Notes: a model not told the origin generated them from the letters alone. A DNA stretch of 64,000 nt from Blattamonas nauphoetae (GCA_033064195.1 JARBJD010000153.1:107279-171278), one strand, 5' to 3'. Positions 22,079-33,886 are shown, counted from the first letter of the stretch. Program-made: numbers and translations.

Positions 22079-23833
22079 TGAATGTAATATTTTCGTCAAC
22101 TATCTCCCACAACGTATCACGGACAAAGATCTCGAAGAACTCTTCTCTCCGTTCGGACAGATTCTTTCGGCCAAAATCATGGTATATTCCGGCTTTATTA
22201 TCAAATATATCCTCGTCTCCTCTTTAGGTGAATCATCTAAATGGTGCTAGCATGGGATTTGGGTATTTTCTTCATTCTTTCTCTACTTTTCTGGCACAAA
22301 GGTTTGTTCGATTTTCAAGCAAAGAAAGTGCAAATATGGCTATCAAAAAAATGCAAAACTATAAAATCGGAACAAAACACCTCCTTGTTAAGCATTCAAA
22401 CTCGTCGATGAAGAAACCAGTGACAGATCCAGACCAAATCGTTGTCCGTTTTCTTCCACCACATGCAAATCCTGGTATCCTCTGAATATATCCGAATTTC
22501 TCCAGATTACGTCCGAAACATCTTTTCTCGGTTTGGAATCGTTCAATCAGTGCATGTCACTCCCCAAATTAAATACCAGCCAAGTGGACCGAAATTAGCA
22601 TATGTCCATTTTAAATCTAGTGAATCAGCTGCCCAGGCAATGTATGAAATGAAAGATACCATTCCGCCCCATGGCACTCAGCCTCTGTCCATCCAATTCA
22701 CATCTCAACAAACACCTCAGCCCACAACAGCCAAGGACCCCATCCGCCAGTTTTCGTCATTGTCTTTACCCCCTCCATTTCAGCCGCAGATGTCTCGACC
22801 TCCTCTTCTGCCTACCAATCACATTCTTGAAACACCGTCCCATCCTCCCCCGCTCCTTGTTTCCCCCCGGCAAACTCGTAGTGATTCTCCTCCGATGGAA
22901 GCTGTTGATCAATTGAGCATTCATTCATCAATTAGATTCGAACAACCGATCTCAGATCATTCAATTTCAAACCTCGAACCAGTGTCGCCTCAATTTGCTG
23001 ACGGCATCCCAGAAGAGTATGCAGGAATGGTCAGTGAATCCATCTTGTTTGAGTCGCCCTTATTTTCTTCTTATGAGATGAATCCGCTCACTCCCTCGTA
23101 TTCGTACCAGTCTACGTCAAACCTCGGCCATTCGTCGTTTCTGACGCCTGTTCGCACAGAACCAATCTGTCCTTCCCAACCACTGTTGTCTCCACCATCC
23201 ACGAAAACACCATTACGCCTGTTTTCCTCAAATTCAGTTCAATCTCCAGAAAGACGCGGACACGATCTTGGCCCCATGATGACACCTCTCAACCTGCACA
23301 CGCCCAACCGACCGTCCTTCACACCACTCTATCACATGGACCCGATTGCTAGTCGTGGGCATCCGGACCTTGTTTTTGATCAAGGAATCGATGCATACGA
23401 ACAGATGCTGACGTACGGAATGAACCATTTCCAGTCAACTCCGCAACAAACGAAGCATTCTGCACAGTCATCGTCACGCTTCACTCTCTCTCCTCCCGAC
23501 GAACAGTATACATCTAGCTCTGGATTTAACGACGATTTCTTGGACTTCGATCGTGTTCCGGAGTCGAGGGAAGAGCAGCCCAACCCACAAACGACCGAAC
23601 CAAGTTCACATAATTCGTCCATCTTCTCAGAGGAAGAGCATGTCGAGCCCTCAGCTTCATTTTGCACGTCGTGGGCACCGAGCACGAATCCACAAAAGCA
23701 TAACTATCGAAATCGAGTCCAGAACAGGCCAAGTCGGAAGCAGCGACAACCACTCTCACCAAATGGTCTCGATTCCTTAAAGAGATTTGCACAAACAACA
23801 CCACCACTGCTTAATGACCATGGTTATGATTGA
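22044..23833 (+). CDS. RNA-binding protein with two RRM domains
   Basis: Exons 22044-22181, 22228-22262, 22302-22474 and 22506-23833 give 557 residues. RRM1: CNIFVNYLPQRITDKDLEEL (RNP2 IFVNYL), then MGFGFVRFSS (RNP1) assembled across two introns, then KHLLVKHSN. RRM2: DQIVVRFLPPHANPDYVRNI (RNP2-like) and PKLAYVHFKSSESAAQAMYE (RNP1-like). A 31-nt intron lies inside RRM2. The C-terminal 370 residues are disordered, rich in Ser, Pro and Gln with repeated L-x-x-P-P and F-x-x-P motifs. The tandem RRMs resemble the Elav/TIA class, suggesting mRNA binding, but targets are unknown. The start is uncertain because it overlaps the preceding gene. Confidence 0.82.
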
Positions 23834-23916
23834 TTCATACCTTGGGTTTATACTTCACTTCACTCATCGTTTTCAAGATTTTGGGTCAACAAAATGATTC
23901 TCGTATTATATGGGAT

Positions 23917-25192
23917 ATGATACGACAACTCTCAATCCGATTACATGGAGTGTGTTCTTTCTCTCAATTTCATCTGTTTGAAGACATTTATGGCGCAGGT
24001 GCATTTCCAACAGTGATTCTGTCTGTCGTCTGTCTCTGTATCGTACTCGCCCTTTCGAGTGTTCTATTCTTTGAAATTCGGGACAAGATCGGATTTTCAT
24101 CGAAATTGAAGAAGGCATCAATCGTGTTATTGCTTCTGGATGACTTTCTTCAACTCATCTCATTCTACATCCCAGTTCCTTTCCGCTTCGTCGCGAACGA
24201 ATTAATGGTCGGTACTATTCCTACTTTCCTCTACTTTGGAGGATTTGTGTGTTTTTCGCTCTGGACATTCACTGCACTCGGCTCAACCCGCATTCGTCTG
24301 AAACTTTATCAAAAAATACTCGTTGCTCTGTGCATTTTGTCAATATTCCTCATTCGTTCTGCAGATACTATTATTACTCTTATATCACCAGTATTTCCCT
24401 CTCTTTTGTGATATTTGTCAGTTTTTTGCGCAGTCGCAGACTCTCGAAAAACTCGGCGTGATTGCCCACATAGTCAGTGCCTCATCATACATTCTTCTGG
24501 GACTTATTGTCTCCATCGCTGGATTTCGCATGATTCGTATTCTCAGGATTGAAGCCTATTTGCGTGTGGATAGGTGGCGAATCGTCATCCTGATCGTTCT
24601 AACTCAATTACTCGGCCTCCTCAGTGTCGCCCAGTTCATTTTTATGCTCTTGGATGCACTGGATTGTAACCCCATATCAGATAAAAACGGTCTCTATATC
24701 AAACAATGCATGGACTACCCAGAAAAAAGCAATTCCACTCCATGGTCTGTTCTGTCTCTCGTTCACATTCTCAGTCTGAAAGCCAATTTATTAGTGATGG
24801 GAATTAGTCTTGTCTTCATCCTACTCCCTAGTTTACTCGTGACACTTGTCCTGATGGTTTTCACATTCGTAAAGCCCACATCTCATCACAGATCTGAAGA
24901 AGAGATTGCAATCTTCAGGCATTCATCTGATCCGAGACATCAAGTCATTGAGCCAGACGAGATTTCGTTGTTGTCGTCATTTCGGCCGCGATCCTTCTCT
25001 GTCAACGACGACATTCCAGACGATCAAATCCTCTTCAATTCTACCTCAAAGGTGCAATTTGATGATTGGACAAATACAGATGGGAATATACTCGGCGCTT
25101 CTCTTCCATTAGGCAAGAAAAAGAGGAAAGGCCACAGTCGGTCCAATCGTCCAGAAAGAGAGCCGATTTTTGATGATTTTGTTGGAATATGA
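23917..25192 (+). CDS. Seven-transmembrane protein, receptor-like
   Basis: Exons 23917-24390 and 24434-25192 (43-nt intron) give 410 residues. Seven hydrophobic segments are visible: FPTVILSVVCLCIVLALSS, SIVLLLLDDFLQLISFYI, TFLYFGGFVCFSLWTFTALG, ILVALCILSIFLIRSA, GVIAHIVSASSYILLGLIVS, IVILIVLTQLLGLLSVAQF and LVFILLPSLLVTLVLMVF. A hydrophilic tail of about 110 residues follows, with acidic and Ser-rich patches and a basic end (GKKKRKGHSRSNR). The topology is that of a GPCR or THH1/TOM1-type membrane protein, but no DRY- or NPxxY-type motif is seen. The ATG at 23917 was chosen as the first in-frame ATG after the upstream gene's stop. Confidence 0.7.
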
Positions 25193-25279
25193 GAGTTATT
25201 AGTCTTCCTATCGTTTTCTTGAGTTCATTTCGTTTTTTCATTTCAATCTGTCGATCAACCCTCATTGTTGAAATCATTC

Positions 25280-27984
25280 ATGAACCATGAGAGTAAACAT
25301 ATTGACAGACACTCTTCAGGACGGCTCCTCCATGTTCCTAAGTCTTGGACAATAATTTTCGTTATCATAGTTCTAATTGGACTCTTTGTGTCGTCCATCT
25401 TTTCTAACGCTTCCCCGAACAAGAACACTGGTTCTGAGAATGTCCATCAAAAAAACAACACTCTCAAGACTGTTTCAAAGATTCATCATTTCAATTATGC
25501 CTCTTTGTCAGCCGGTGCCAAGATATTCGATCATTCATCCACTGTGCAGCACGCTTCATCTGTTTTGAAGGAGGACCCAGACAAATATCTCCTTGCATAT
25601 GCCCAGTCTCCATTTTCCTTCACTATTGAGCTCAGGTATGGCCTCACCTTCTCATCACAAAGTTTCACACTCTCTCTGGTTTTTTCTTCTCAAATATCTA
25701 TTATCTTCAACTCCGATGAATGTTTGACTTTAGTGAAGAGATTTTAGTCAAAAATATTATATTTACATTCACTGAATTTCAGTCAACTTGCCCAAAAGAT
25801 GTCGTTCTGATCGGATCCAGAATTTACCGTACTCCACCTTCAATCCCACTTTGGTCAGGAGTTATAAACAATTTTCGTGGATCAACAGACATTGTGGTGG
25901 AAGAACCCGCATGGATACGGTACCTTGAAGTCAGAGTGGAATCGTTCCACAAACACATGGTTTATTCGACCATCACAAACATCAAAGTGTTTGGAGAAAC
26001 ACAACTCGGACAATTTATGTCTGAACAATATGATCATGAGCATGAAAATGATGACAGTGAACAGAACAGTCAGATTTTGCTCGATGACACAACATCTGGA
26101 GACGATCCTCCAGAAGAACTGGAACACCCAATCGTTCCTGAAGTGTCACCTCAACAAGATTCTCAAAATGAAAGCGTTCCTTCCACTGAACATCATGAAG
26201 AGTCGAGTTTGTTCACAGAGGGACTTAAGGAGAATGATGCAGAAGAAACCGAAGATCCAAATCGGAAGGAAACTGGCCCCATCTCCGAAGCAACCTCGTT
26301 CGACAGAGAACGGAAATCGAATCCAGAACCACAAAAAAGCAGTGAAGAGGGAAGAGAGCAGATTGGAGAGATACCAATGAATGAACAAGAGCACGTTGAT
26401 GCTCTTCAACAGCTGGACGGGGAGGAGGAAGCAGATGGAAGAGAGCCACACAACAACGTCGATGTGGATGACAGCGACAGAGAAGAGAGAGAGGAAGCAC
26501 ATGAAAACAAGCAGATAGAAAGGAATGAGAGTGAAGAAGAAGCCCCGGTCATGAACAAACCATTCTTCAGAAGAATGGGAAAGGACAAGCACACGCCTGA
26601 AACATCAGACCAGTTGGAGCGGAACGATTCAGGCCAAATGGATGATTTGAGAGAAAGTCCCGAAAAGAAGGAAGACGAGAACAATACGGCCATAAGATTG
26701 GATGACGAACAGAAGACAGAGGAAAAGCCCCACTGGGACTTCTCGTTCCTCAATCGAACGGAAAACAAAATCAGGTCGATGTTTGAAAAGGATAAGAAGG
26801 AACCTCCACGCAAGGACGCAGAAACATCAGCTGAAGTTGGCGACACATCATCGCAGCAGGAAGAAGATGTTCTGACGAATCAGACATCTCATGAAGGAAA
26901 TGAACAAACTCTGCCTTCATCATCACAAGCTGGAACGAACAGCACTCTTCCTGAAAATACAACCCTCAAACAATCGGGAGTTGATCCTGAGCGGAATGGA
27001 GCGGATCAGAAAGTGGAAGATATCTCGATGGATTCGCTCGAGAAGACAGACACTTCGACGAACACCACTCTCACCGACGAGAAACAGCAGATTGCGGAAC
27101 TCCACTCTCCACAACCAGAGACACAAGACACCCAGTCACGACTGTCTCGCGAGACCGGACACTCAGACTATACACTCAATTCGACAGTCACAAAACAACA
27201 ATCCACCAACAATACATCTTCACCATCGCAGATTGAGAATGACAAAGGAGAAGGAACCTCAATTCAAACAGAATCTCCCGAACGGACACCAAAACTAAAC
27301 AATCACACAAAACCCTCGAATGACACGTTGGTGTCAGGGAACAACACAACAGCTGCACAAACTCGACTGTCAACGTCGAACACGTCACAATTCACCGACA
27401 CACCGTCTCCACACTCCAATCAACAAAACATCAAAAGCAGTTCGCCGGCAGCGAAGCACTCTTCAACCCCGTCTCAGACAGATCCACAGCCAAACGCAAC
27501 GTCTCCGCACATTTCGGCGAAGTCGTCGGTGTTCTCAGTCATGTCCGACCAACTTCGACAACTTGGACTGAATCTGAAGGAGGTCAACCAGAGTCTTGAA
27601 CATCTCGAGGGCCAGATACGACGAGTCAGTGAAATGGGGGCAGAAGAGGCGAGAGTGAGACAGGGGAATGTGGAGGACATATCAAACAGTGTTCGACAGA
27701 TGCAGATGGTGTTCAAGGAGACGACTTCACATCTAATGGAGCGTGTGTCGGATCTAGAAAAGCAATTCGCCGCACTTGAAGCTATGAAAGACACTACAAG
27801 TGCAGGTCTCAAGGCAATACACTCACTTACAATCACTGTCGGAGTCCACAGCGCGGTGATCGGAATCGTGATGATTGTTATGTGTTATCTCATCGTAACT
27901 ACCAAACGTGAAGCACTACCAGCCAACCTATCTCATGACTCACAAAGAAAACAATCTCAATCAGATGGAAAAAAGGAGAAATAG
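25280..27984 (+). CDS. SUCO/Slp1-type SUN domain membrane protein
   Basis: Exons 25280-25635 and 25734-27984 give 868 residues. An N-terminal span (SWTIIFVIIVLIGLFVSSIF) is followed by a SUN domain of the mid-protein (SUCO/Slp1/OPT) class: NYASLSAGAKIFDHSST, DPDKYLLAYAQSPFSFTIEL, SEEILVKNIIFTFTEFQST, WIRYLEVRVESFHKH and ITNIKVFG. The following about 470 residues are highly acidic and Ser/Thr/Asn-rich. A coiled coil (LRQLGLNLKEVNQSLEHLE) and a second span (HSAVIGIVMIVMCYLIV) near the C-terminus complete it. Relatives act in ER folding quality control or nuclear-envelope linkage. Two spans bracketing the SUN domain and disordered region suggest a lumenal loop. Confidence 0.85.
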
Positions 27985-28026
27985 ACTTCTTATCGAAAAG
28001 CAACCACAGTCAATTTTTTGCTCTCA

Positions 28027-29277
28027 ATGAGCTCGCGACCGTATCAGTCTCGAGTAATTTCACATCATGCATCACATTATCCATCCCCACCGATGATAAT
28101 TACGACACCAGCACCAACAATAACAAAACCAATTGAACAAAAGCCACCGGAACTCTTTCGCACTTTTTTGCCACGTGTTCCGGAAGTTTCTGCACTTTCG
28201 TGGTCTTCTGATGGACAATTCTTTGTCGTTACACCTGTTCCATCACAAACAGCCGATTCTCGATCCCGTGATAGTCAGCGAGTCCATGTCTTTGATTCGA
28301 AGCAAGAATCACAAACTTCAATTGATGATTTTGATGGTTGTGGGCGATTGTTCTTTCATCCACATGATCTCGTTTTTTGCTCATTTATGAGTGGCCAACT
28401 CTCTATCACTGACATCACATCAAAGAAAACAAAAACCGTTGCCCCACTCCCACTGGGACCTACATCGATTCTTTGCTGGACCCCAGAAGGTGAAAGAATC
28501 GTTGTATGCACGCAGGAATCATCCACGTTATATTTGCAATCCATTTCTCGCCGGTCTGGCTCAATCCCAGCTCGAACGGAAATTTCTTCGATCGCGACAA
28601 GTGCATTCTTTTCACGACCTGACGAATTGATTGTTGGATTTGTCGATGTTTGTTATCTTTCCTCTGTCATCTAAATCAGGGTTCAATTTCACAATACAGT
28701 TATCCAGCCCTTGAAAAAGTGATCTCCATTTTCTTTCATTTTGTCAGCTATATACGTTTCAAGGGCACACTGGAACTGTGAGTGCATTCGTGTTTGCTCC
28801 AACCGGAAATGATAGTCCTCCCCCTTTCTTCATCTCGTCAGGAAGCGATGGATGCATCTGTGTTTGGGAGTACGGCAGTTTCACTGTGGTTCGTGTCATT
28901 GCCAAGTCAAGGTATGGACATATTTATCTGTTTTCTTCCAATAGTGCTGCTATATCATCAATGTCACTCTCCCACAATGGTGAATTCATTGCGTACACTT
29001 CAGCTGACAACCAAACATTGGAGATAGTTTCTATTTCCGTTCATTCTAATGCTGTCCATCCATAGGCTCAAACATTCACAGGAGCATCGGTTTATTCCCA
29101 ACAAACTGAATCTGTCGTCAATGCTGTGTCTTGGAATCCAAAGTCTGCAGTTCTGTAGCATTCCTGTTTTTTAGATCGCTCAAGCTCATATATGGAGGTA
29201 AACCTGTCCATTCTTCAAAAGCCAATGTTCACCTCGTGGTATTCAATGAAGAAAGGAGACTCAATCTTGACGGCTGA
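28027..29277 (+). CDS. THOC3: THO complex subunit 3 (TEX1), WD40 protein
   Basis: Six exons (28027-28647, 28680-28718, 28748-28911, 28945-29026, 29066-29154, 29175-29277) give 365 residues. WD40 blades include EVSALSWSSDGQFFVV, GHTGTVSAFVFAPTGN and GSDGCICVWEYGSFTVVRVI. AAISSMSLSHNGEFIAYTSA, DNQTLEIAQT and VNAVSWNPKSAVL follow. The last blades follow THOC3 closely (SLSHNGEFIA then TLEIA then WNPKSAVLS). THOC3 is part of the THO/TREX complex that couples transcription to mRNA export. All five introns are 20-39 nt; the last is only 20 nt. The stop at 29277 lies one base from the end of the opposing gene. Confidence 0.85.
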
Positions 29278-29278
29278 T

Positions 29279-29929
29279 TTATCTTGTTTTTGAATGGTTC
29301 TTCTTTTTCATTTCATCAAAAAGTGCAGTGCATTTAGTCAGTATCTCGCATATGTCTCGAAACATGTCTCTAAAACACCGAATTATCCCATTACGGTCAC
29401 AAACATCTCGGCGAAGTCTCAGACTGTGGTGTCTTTTCTCAAAAAGCGAAAGAGTGTGAGGATATTGACGCTGTTGATCAAAGACTGTGAGAGAAAAACC
29501 CATCCTGGAGGCAGCGTGATCTTAGGCGCTCTCGCAGATGCAGAAGGTTTTTCTGTTGGAGTCGCAACATGCAGTGACAATTCAGAATGACTCCTCTTCC
29601 ACAATTTGCAGGAGTCAGGTGTTCTGGTTTCCACCAAGACGATGCTTCAGCCGAGGAGAGATCTTGACAGGAGCGTCTTTCCGCTGTGAGGCAGGGATCG
29701 TCTCTTTGTCCGGATTGATTTCGAACTTTGGGATTGGCGGGCTGTTTGCAGAATTCAATGCGTGATTGGGCTTTGAGGAACTGTGCTCAGTGTTTGACTT
29801 GTCGTGCCCGCCTTCTGTCTTTGACGGTGAGGACGACACGACTTCTGGAGTGGGCCCTTCTGTGGAGTCATCAAGCATCCGACGGCGGAGGAACACTTCG
29901 ATATTGCTTTGCGGCCGACCATCAATCAT
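29279..29929 (-). CDS. Unknown protein, 179 residues
   Basis: Exons 29929-29635, 29552-29500 and 29470-29279 join in phase to 179 residues; introns are 81 and 29 nt. The first part is low-complexity (RRRMLDDSTEGPTPEVVSSS). The C-terminal part is basic and helical (FEKRHHSLRLRRDVCDRNG; MFRDICEILTKCTALFDEMK). A short PKITLPPGW piece resembles the start of a WW domain, but the rest of that domain is absent. The frame stays open upstream of the ATG (RSLINSLADILPDPRGM), so an additional 5' exon is likely and its link to the next upstream gene is unresolved. It converges on THOC3 with a 1-bp gap. Confidence 0.45.
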
Positions 29930-30030
29930 TCCCCGGGGATCGGGAAGGATATCTGCAAGAGAATTGATGAGAGAGCGGAATTTCGTGGTTGCTGTCTTTG
30001 ATAATGACAATCCCAGAAAGGAAAAGCAGA

Positions 30031-31079
30031 CTAGTTCCACCGACTCTTTCTCTTCGCGTGTTCTTGATTTTTGTTGATGATCAGAGTCCCTATTACGAAG
30101 ACGTGCTTAAGAAAAGCCAATTTTTACAAAATGAGTTTTTCGTTGGCTTTGCGGTTTGAGAATGTGTTTTAATCCAGTGTTCATCTGTTCATCCTGCAAG
30201 AGACGGATGAGTTCATCCTCAGCAGACAAGGAACAGGGTGTCGTCACTGTGAGGAACGATACCTCTCCAGACGAGAAGATGCCGTAAAGATCAGTCGATG
30301 ATGATGGGTCAGTAATACCCAAACGAGTGCGCGATGACTGAAGATCTAGGGAAGTGGGCAAGCGTGTTTGTGGTCTGAAAATGATGAACGGAAGACAAGC
30401 AAACGATGATAGATGAATCAGCCATTTTGGGAGAAGTGGCTCCAAGATCGGAGCTGGTTTATCTGTCTTTCCCTCCATAACAGTTGTTCGTTTCTTTTCC
30501 ATTTCTTTTTTGTGCTCCTCAGCGTGTTGTGAGTTGAAGGGAGGTGACGTGATGATCATGGACTTTTTGAATGTTGGAAATGGTTGAAAACCAAGCCAAA
30601 TGCATGAAATCGGAGAAGCATCAGATGGGGAAGGAATATCTGCTCTAAAAACGAATGGTCCCAAGTGACGGAGCAAAGAATAGAGTGAGAAGGATCTGAG
30701 TTGATTTTCTTGACCGTTAGTGAAAGACGATGGAAGATATTGATTGAGAAACTCTCGAGTGGAATGTGGAGTTGAACTAGCTTCATCGTTTTCACCATCG
30801 AGGAGAATATTTCCGATTAGGTAGAGATGCCTTAATTCAGATAGGAAATTGAACAAATGGAAAAATAAACAATGTTTCCTCAAAAGACAACCATAGAGTT
30901 GAGTTGAAAGTCTTTCCAAAGCTACGGAACACGCTTCCAGTCTGTTTGACGACTTGCCCAAAACGAACTGAATCTACAGGATTTAATGCAACCAAAGAAG
31001 GATTAAGTTTCACAAAATGGTGTGGGTTCTCAATTTTCGGGGTGCGATCTACGCGTGCAGCCATAAGTTTTGGTGGCAT
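30031..31079 (-). CDS. Unknown protein, about 311 residues
   Basis: Exons 31079-30892, 30830-30405, 30374-30128 and possibly 30105-30031 join in phase; introns are 61, 30 and 22 nt. The start is MPPKLMAARVDRTPKIEN. Conserved-looking segments include NPSLVALNPVDSVRFGQVVK, SLYSLLRHLGPFVFRADIP and SGEVSFLTVTTPCSLSAEDE. If the 22-nt intron is not removed, the protein ends at TAA 30107 (VKIGFS) instead of VFVIGTLIINKNQEH. No domain was recognised. The start codon is 55 bp from the divergent DnaJ gene, so the two probably share a promoter region. Confidence 0.55.
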
Positions 31080-31134
31080 TAGATCATGCCCGAAAGACAA
31101 GCATTCGCTCAGTGGACACTTTTCTTTGTGAGAA
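31080..31134. promoter_or_regulatory. 55-bp bidirectional promoter candidate
   Basis: This gap lies between divergent start codons of the unknown gene (minus, 31079) and the DnaJ gene (plus, 31135). No consensus element was recognised. Confidence 0.4.
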
Positions 31135-32259
31135 ATGCTGATCCTCTTCATTCTCTCTCTCCCATTTTCACCTTTATTTTCTCACTGTAAGGCTAAGGAC
31201 TACTATAAGATTCTAGATATTCCTCGAACAGCAACTCAAGAAGAGGTCAAAAAAGCCTACAAACGTCAAAGCAAGATCTTTCATCCTGATCGAAACAAGG
31301 ATATTTCAAAGGAAGAAGCAGAATCACGATTTTCAGACATCGCTGAAGCATGGGAAGTACTTGGAGATGCTGAGAAGCGTCGTGTCTTCGATCAATCCGG
31401 CTATGAAGCCGTTAAACAGAAAGAACAAAACGATGCCGCTCGAGGAGTGCGAAAGGGGAAAACAAAGGTTGGAAGAGTCGATACTAAGCCAGGACCTGAC
31501 CTCTACTGCTTCATGGAAATTGACCTGGAAGAAATTTATACCGGAGCCGATGTCCAAGCAGATATTGTTCATCAAATCACTTGCCCACGTTGCACAGGAT
31601 CTGGAGCAGCCAAGGGTGGAATGACAACATGCCCAAAGTGTCAAGGACAGGGTGTCTACCTCGCGAACGCTCAAATCGCTGCCGGCTTTGGTTTCCAAAT
31701 TCAAAAGGAATGTGAACAATGTGGAGCAACTGGTGTTATTGTGAGCAAGAAATGTGGAAAGTGCAAGGGTGCAGGAACTATCGTAGGAACCGACACACAT
31801 GTCTTCTTTATTGACCGTGGTGCACACGAAGGGGAAGAGATGCGCTATGATGGAATGGGAGATGCAGCAAAAGGATTTGACACCGGAAGCTTAGTCATAA
31901 GACTGTTTGAGGACGATTCTGGCCGTTTCAAGCGAACGAAGGATGACCTCTTCACTTCGGTCAACATTTCAATCCGAGATGCCCTTCTTGGATTTACACT
32001 CGATGTCAGACATATGGACGGACATAATATGACTATTTCCCGAGAGAACATGTGCACATTCGACGGAGAACAAGTCCGGTTGGAAGGAGAAGGAATGACA
32101 AGGTCAGATAGCACGTCCTTCGGAACGAAAGGTGATCTGTTCGTCACGTTCCACATTACTTTTCCGCAGTCACTCACAAAGGAACAGAGGAGTCTTGTTG
32201 AACAGCTATTTCCTGCTACAGAAAAGACACCAGATTCAACGTTGAAGGCTGAACTTTAA
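31135..32259 (+). CDS. ER-lumenal type I DnaJ (Hsp40) co-chaperone
   Basis: An uninterrupted frame of 374 residues. A signal peptide (MLILFILSLPFSPLFSHC) precedes the J domain (DYYKILDIPRTATQEEVKKA) with its HPD motif in KIFHPDRNKD. The zinc region has four CxxCxGxG-like repeats: CPRCTGSG, CPKCQGQG, CEQCGATG and CGKCKGAG. C-terminal substrate-binding domains follow, ending STLKAEL. That last tetrapeptide, KAEL, resembles KDEL-type ER retrieval signals. With the signal peptide it points to an ER Hsp40 that stimulates BiP, like yeast Scj1. No intron is present, unlike most neighbours. Confidence 0.93.
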   Translation: MLILFILSLPFSPLFSHCKAKDYYKILDIPRTATQEEVKKAYKRQSKIFHPDRNKDISKEEAESRFSDIAEAWEVLGDAEKRRVFDQSGYEAVKQKEQNDAARGVRKGKTKVGRVDTKPGPDLYCFMEIDLEEIYTGADVQADIVHQITCPRCTGSGAAKGGMTTCPKCQGQGVYLANAQIAAGFGFQIQKECEQCGATGVIVSKKCGKCKGAGTIVGTDTHVFFIDRGAHEGEEMRYDGMGDAAKGFDTGSLVIRLFEDDSGRFKRTKDDLFTSVNISIRDALLGFTLDVRHMDGHNMTISRENMCTFDGEQVRLEGEGMTRSDSTSFGTKGDLFVTFHITFPQSLTKEQRSLVEQLFPATEKTPDSTLKAEL

Positions 32260-32430
32260 TTTTGTCACTTCACCATTCGCGTCGAGAAGCACTGTTTGAT
32301 GATCTTTCGATTGTTATTGAGAATTGCGGACCCCTCAAAATGCTCTCAGTGGGACGCAAATCCTTCATCCACAGAAACTGTGGGTACCAGTCAAATTTCT
32401 GTGTTTTAGTTATTATCTTGGAGTTATCAT

Positions 32431-33746
32431 ATGACAGACAATAGTACGCAGGCGGTTCTGACTGAAAGTCTCATTGTATCGTCATTTTTTCGAGATGACT
32501 CGTTTTCAATCTCATTCCTCAGTTTCAAGCGACACACCTTGATAATCTGGAACAAGTCAAAAAAATCAATCTGTGGGGTCGAAATATTGTTGATGTATTT
32601 AATTTTTCTCCAAATATCTATCCTCATCTCCACTCTGGTTAAACCCTGGACATTTCTTCGTTTAGATTTCGGTTATTGAAAAGTTACCAAATATTGAAGT
32701 TGTTGCACTTAGGTTTGTATCGTCTTCTTTCATTATTTGTCATGGATAACGCTTTAGTATCAACAAAATCCAAACTCTAAAACCATTTCGTAATTGCCGC
32801 AATCTTCGTGAACTATATGTTCGAAAAAATGATATCACTGACTACCATGAAATTGATCACCTTGCTGTATCATTTGTTTTCCTCTTTATCTTTTCAGAAC
32901 TTACCATCACTCACAACAGTCTGGCTCGATGAAAATCCTTGTGTACAGTTCCCAGGATATACAGACTATGTGATTGCCAAGCTCCAACATTTGGAAAAAC
33001 TGGATAACCGTGATGTTACTGAAGAAGAAAGGCAAAATGCAAAAAAGGCTATCGCTTCGCCCTCTCATCCTTCACATCAACGCCAAACCAGCCGTGCAGG
33101 AAGTCAATCAGATCTACAACCGTCTCGTCGCCCAGTTACATCCGCATCGTCCTCCAGACCATCCTCAGCGAAGCGCCCACAAACACAGGCTTCTCCTGTC
33201 CGTGATCAGGACGAACGACAGCAAGCAACCCCACAATATGGAAAATATGATTCAGAGCATACCCCTCCGGAACGACAGCGTCGAGGAAGTCAAGGACGCT
33301 ATGCTGATGAACCACTATTCAACGACGCAGACAAAGTCAGAGAACCTGAACGCCCAAGAGAACGAGATCGAGGGCGCGAGAGAGAGTATGATGGCGAACG
33401 GAGGAGAGATGAAAGGGATTATGACGAGCGTGGATACCGTGAAGACTATCGTCGCTCTCCGGCACGTAGATACGATGATTACACTCCTCAATCTGTCCGA
33501 ACCACTCCACAGCATCAGCGGACCCCGTCGTCTAGTCGAGACATGCCTGGCAATCACAATGTGTTGTATGCGGTCATCGCTCTTCTGAACGAGCTTGACG
33601 ACGAACAGCTCGAAATGGTCGAAGATGAAATTCGGAGAAAAACAACTGTACGGCGCGAACATCGGGAGGAGAGGAGAGATCGAGAAATGCGGCGGCGTGA
33701 GCAGGAAGATTATGAAGCTCGACGTGCAAACTATTCAGGACACTAG
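32431..33746 (+). CDS. CFAP410: CFAP410-like leucine-rich repeat ciliary protein
   Basis: Five exons (32431-32475, 32523-32594, 32666-32712, 32758-32866, 32898-33746) give 373 residues. The LRR part reads LTESLI, ATHLDNLEQVKKINLWGRNI, ISVIEKLPNIEVVALSINKI, CRNLRELYVRKNDIT, LPSLTTVWLDENPC and the cap LEKLDNRDVTEEERQNAKKA. This order and the N-L-W-G and L-x-E-N-P-C lines match CFAP410 (C21orf2), a basal-body/ciliary base protein that partners NEK1. A disordered, very Arg/Asp/Glu-rich region follows. A final helix, LYAVIALLNELDDEQLEMVE, corresponds to the C-terminal helical bundle of CFAP410. Introns are 31-71 nt. Confidence 0.82.
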
Positions 33747-33886
33747 TTTTCATTTACCACTTTTACCCATGAACTTTTCTTGGTTTTGTGATTCATATCT
33801 CTTCCTCTTTGTAGAAAAACGTTGTATTGAAGGAGAAGACATTAGTTAGTGTGATCGCGTGGGTCGGATCTTGGTCAAACCTCTCT

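Noticed and set aside
25882-27836. Long minus-strand open frames inside the SUN-domain gene
   Set aside because: They are antisense shadows of an acidic, Ser/Thr-rich coding exon whose sense strand has a clear SUN domain, coiled coil and membrane span.
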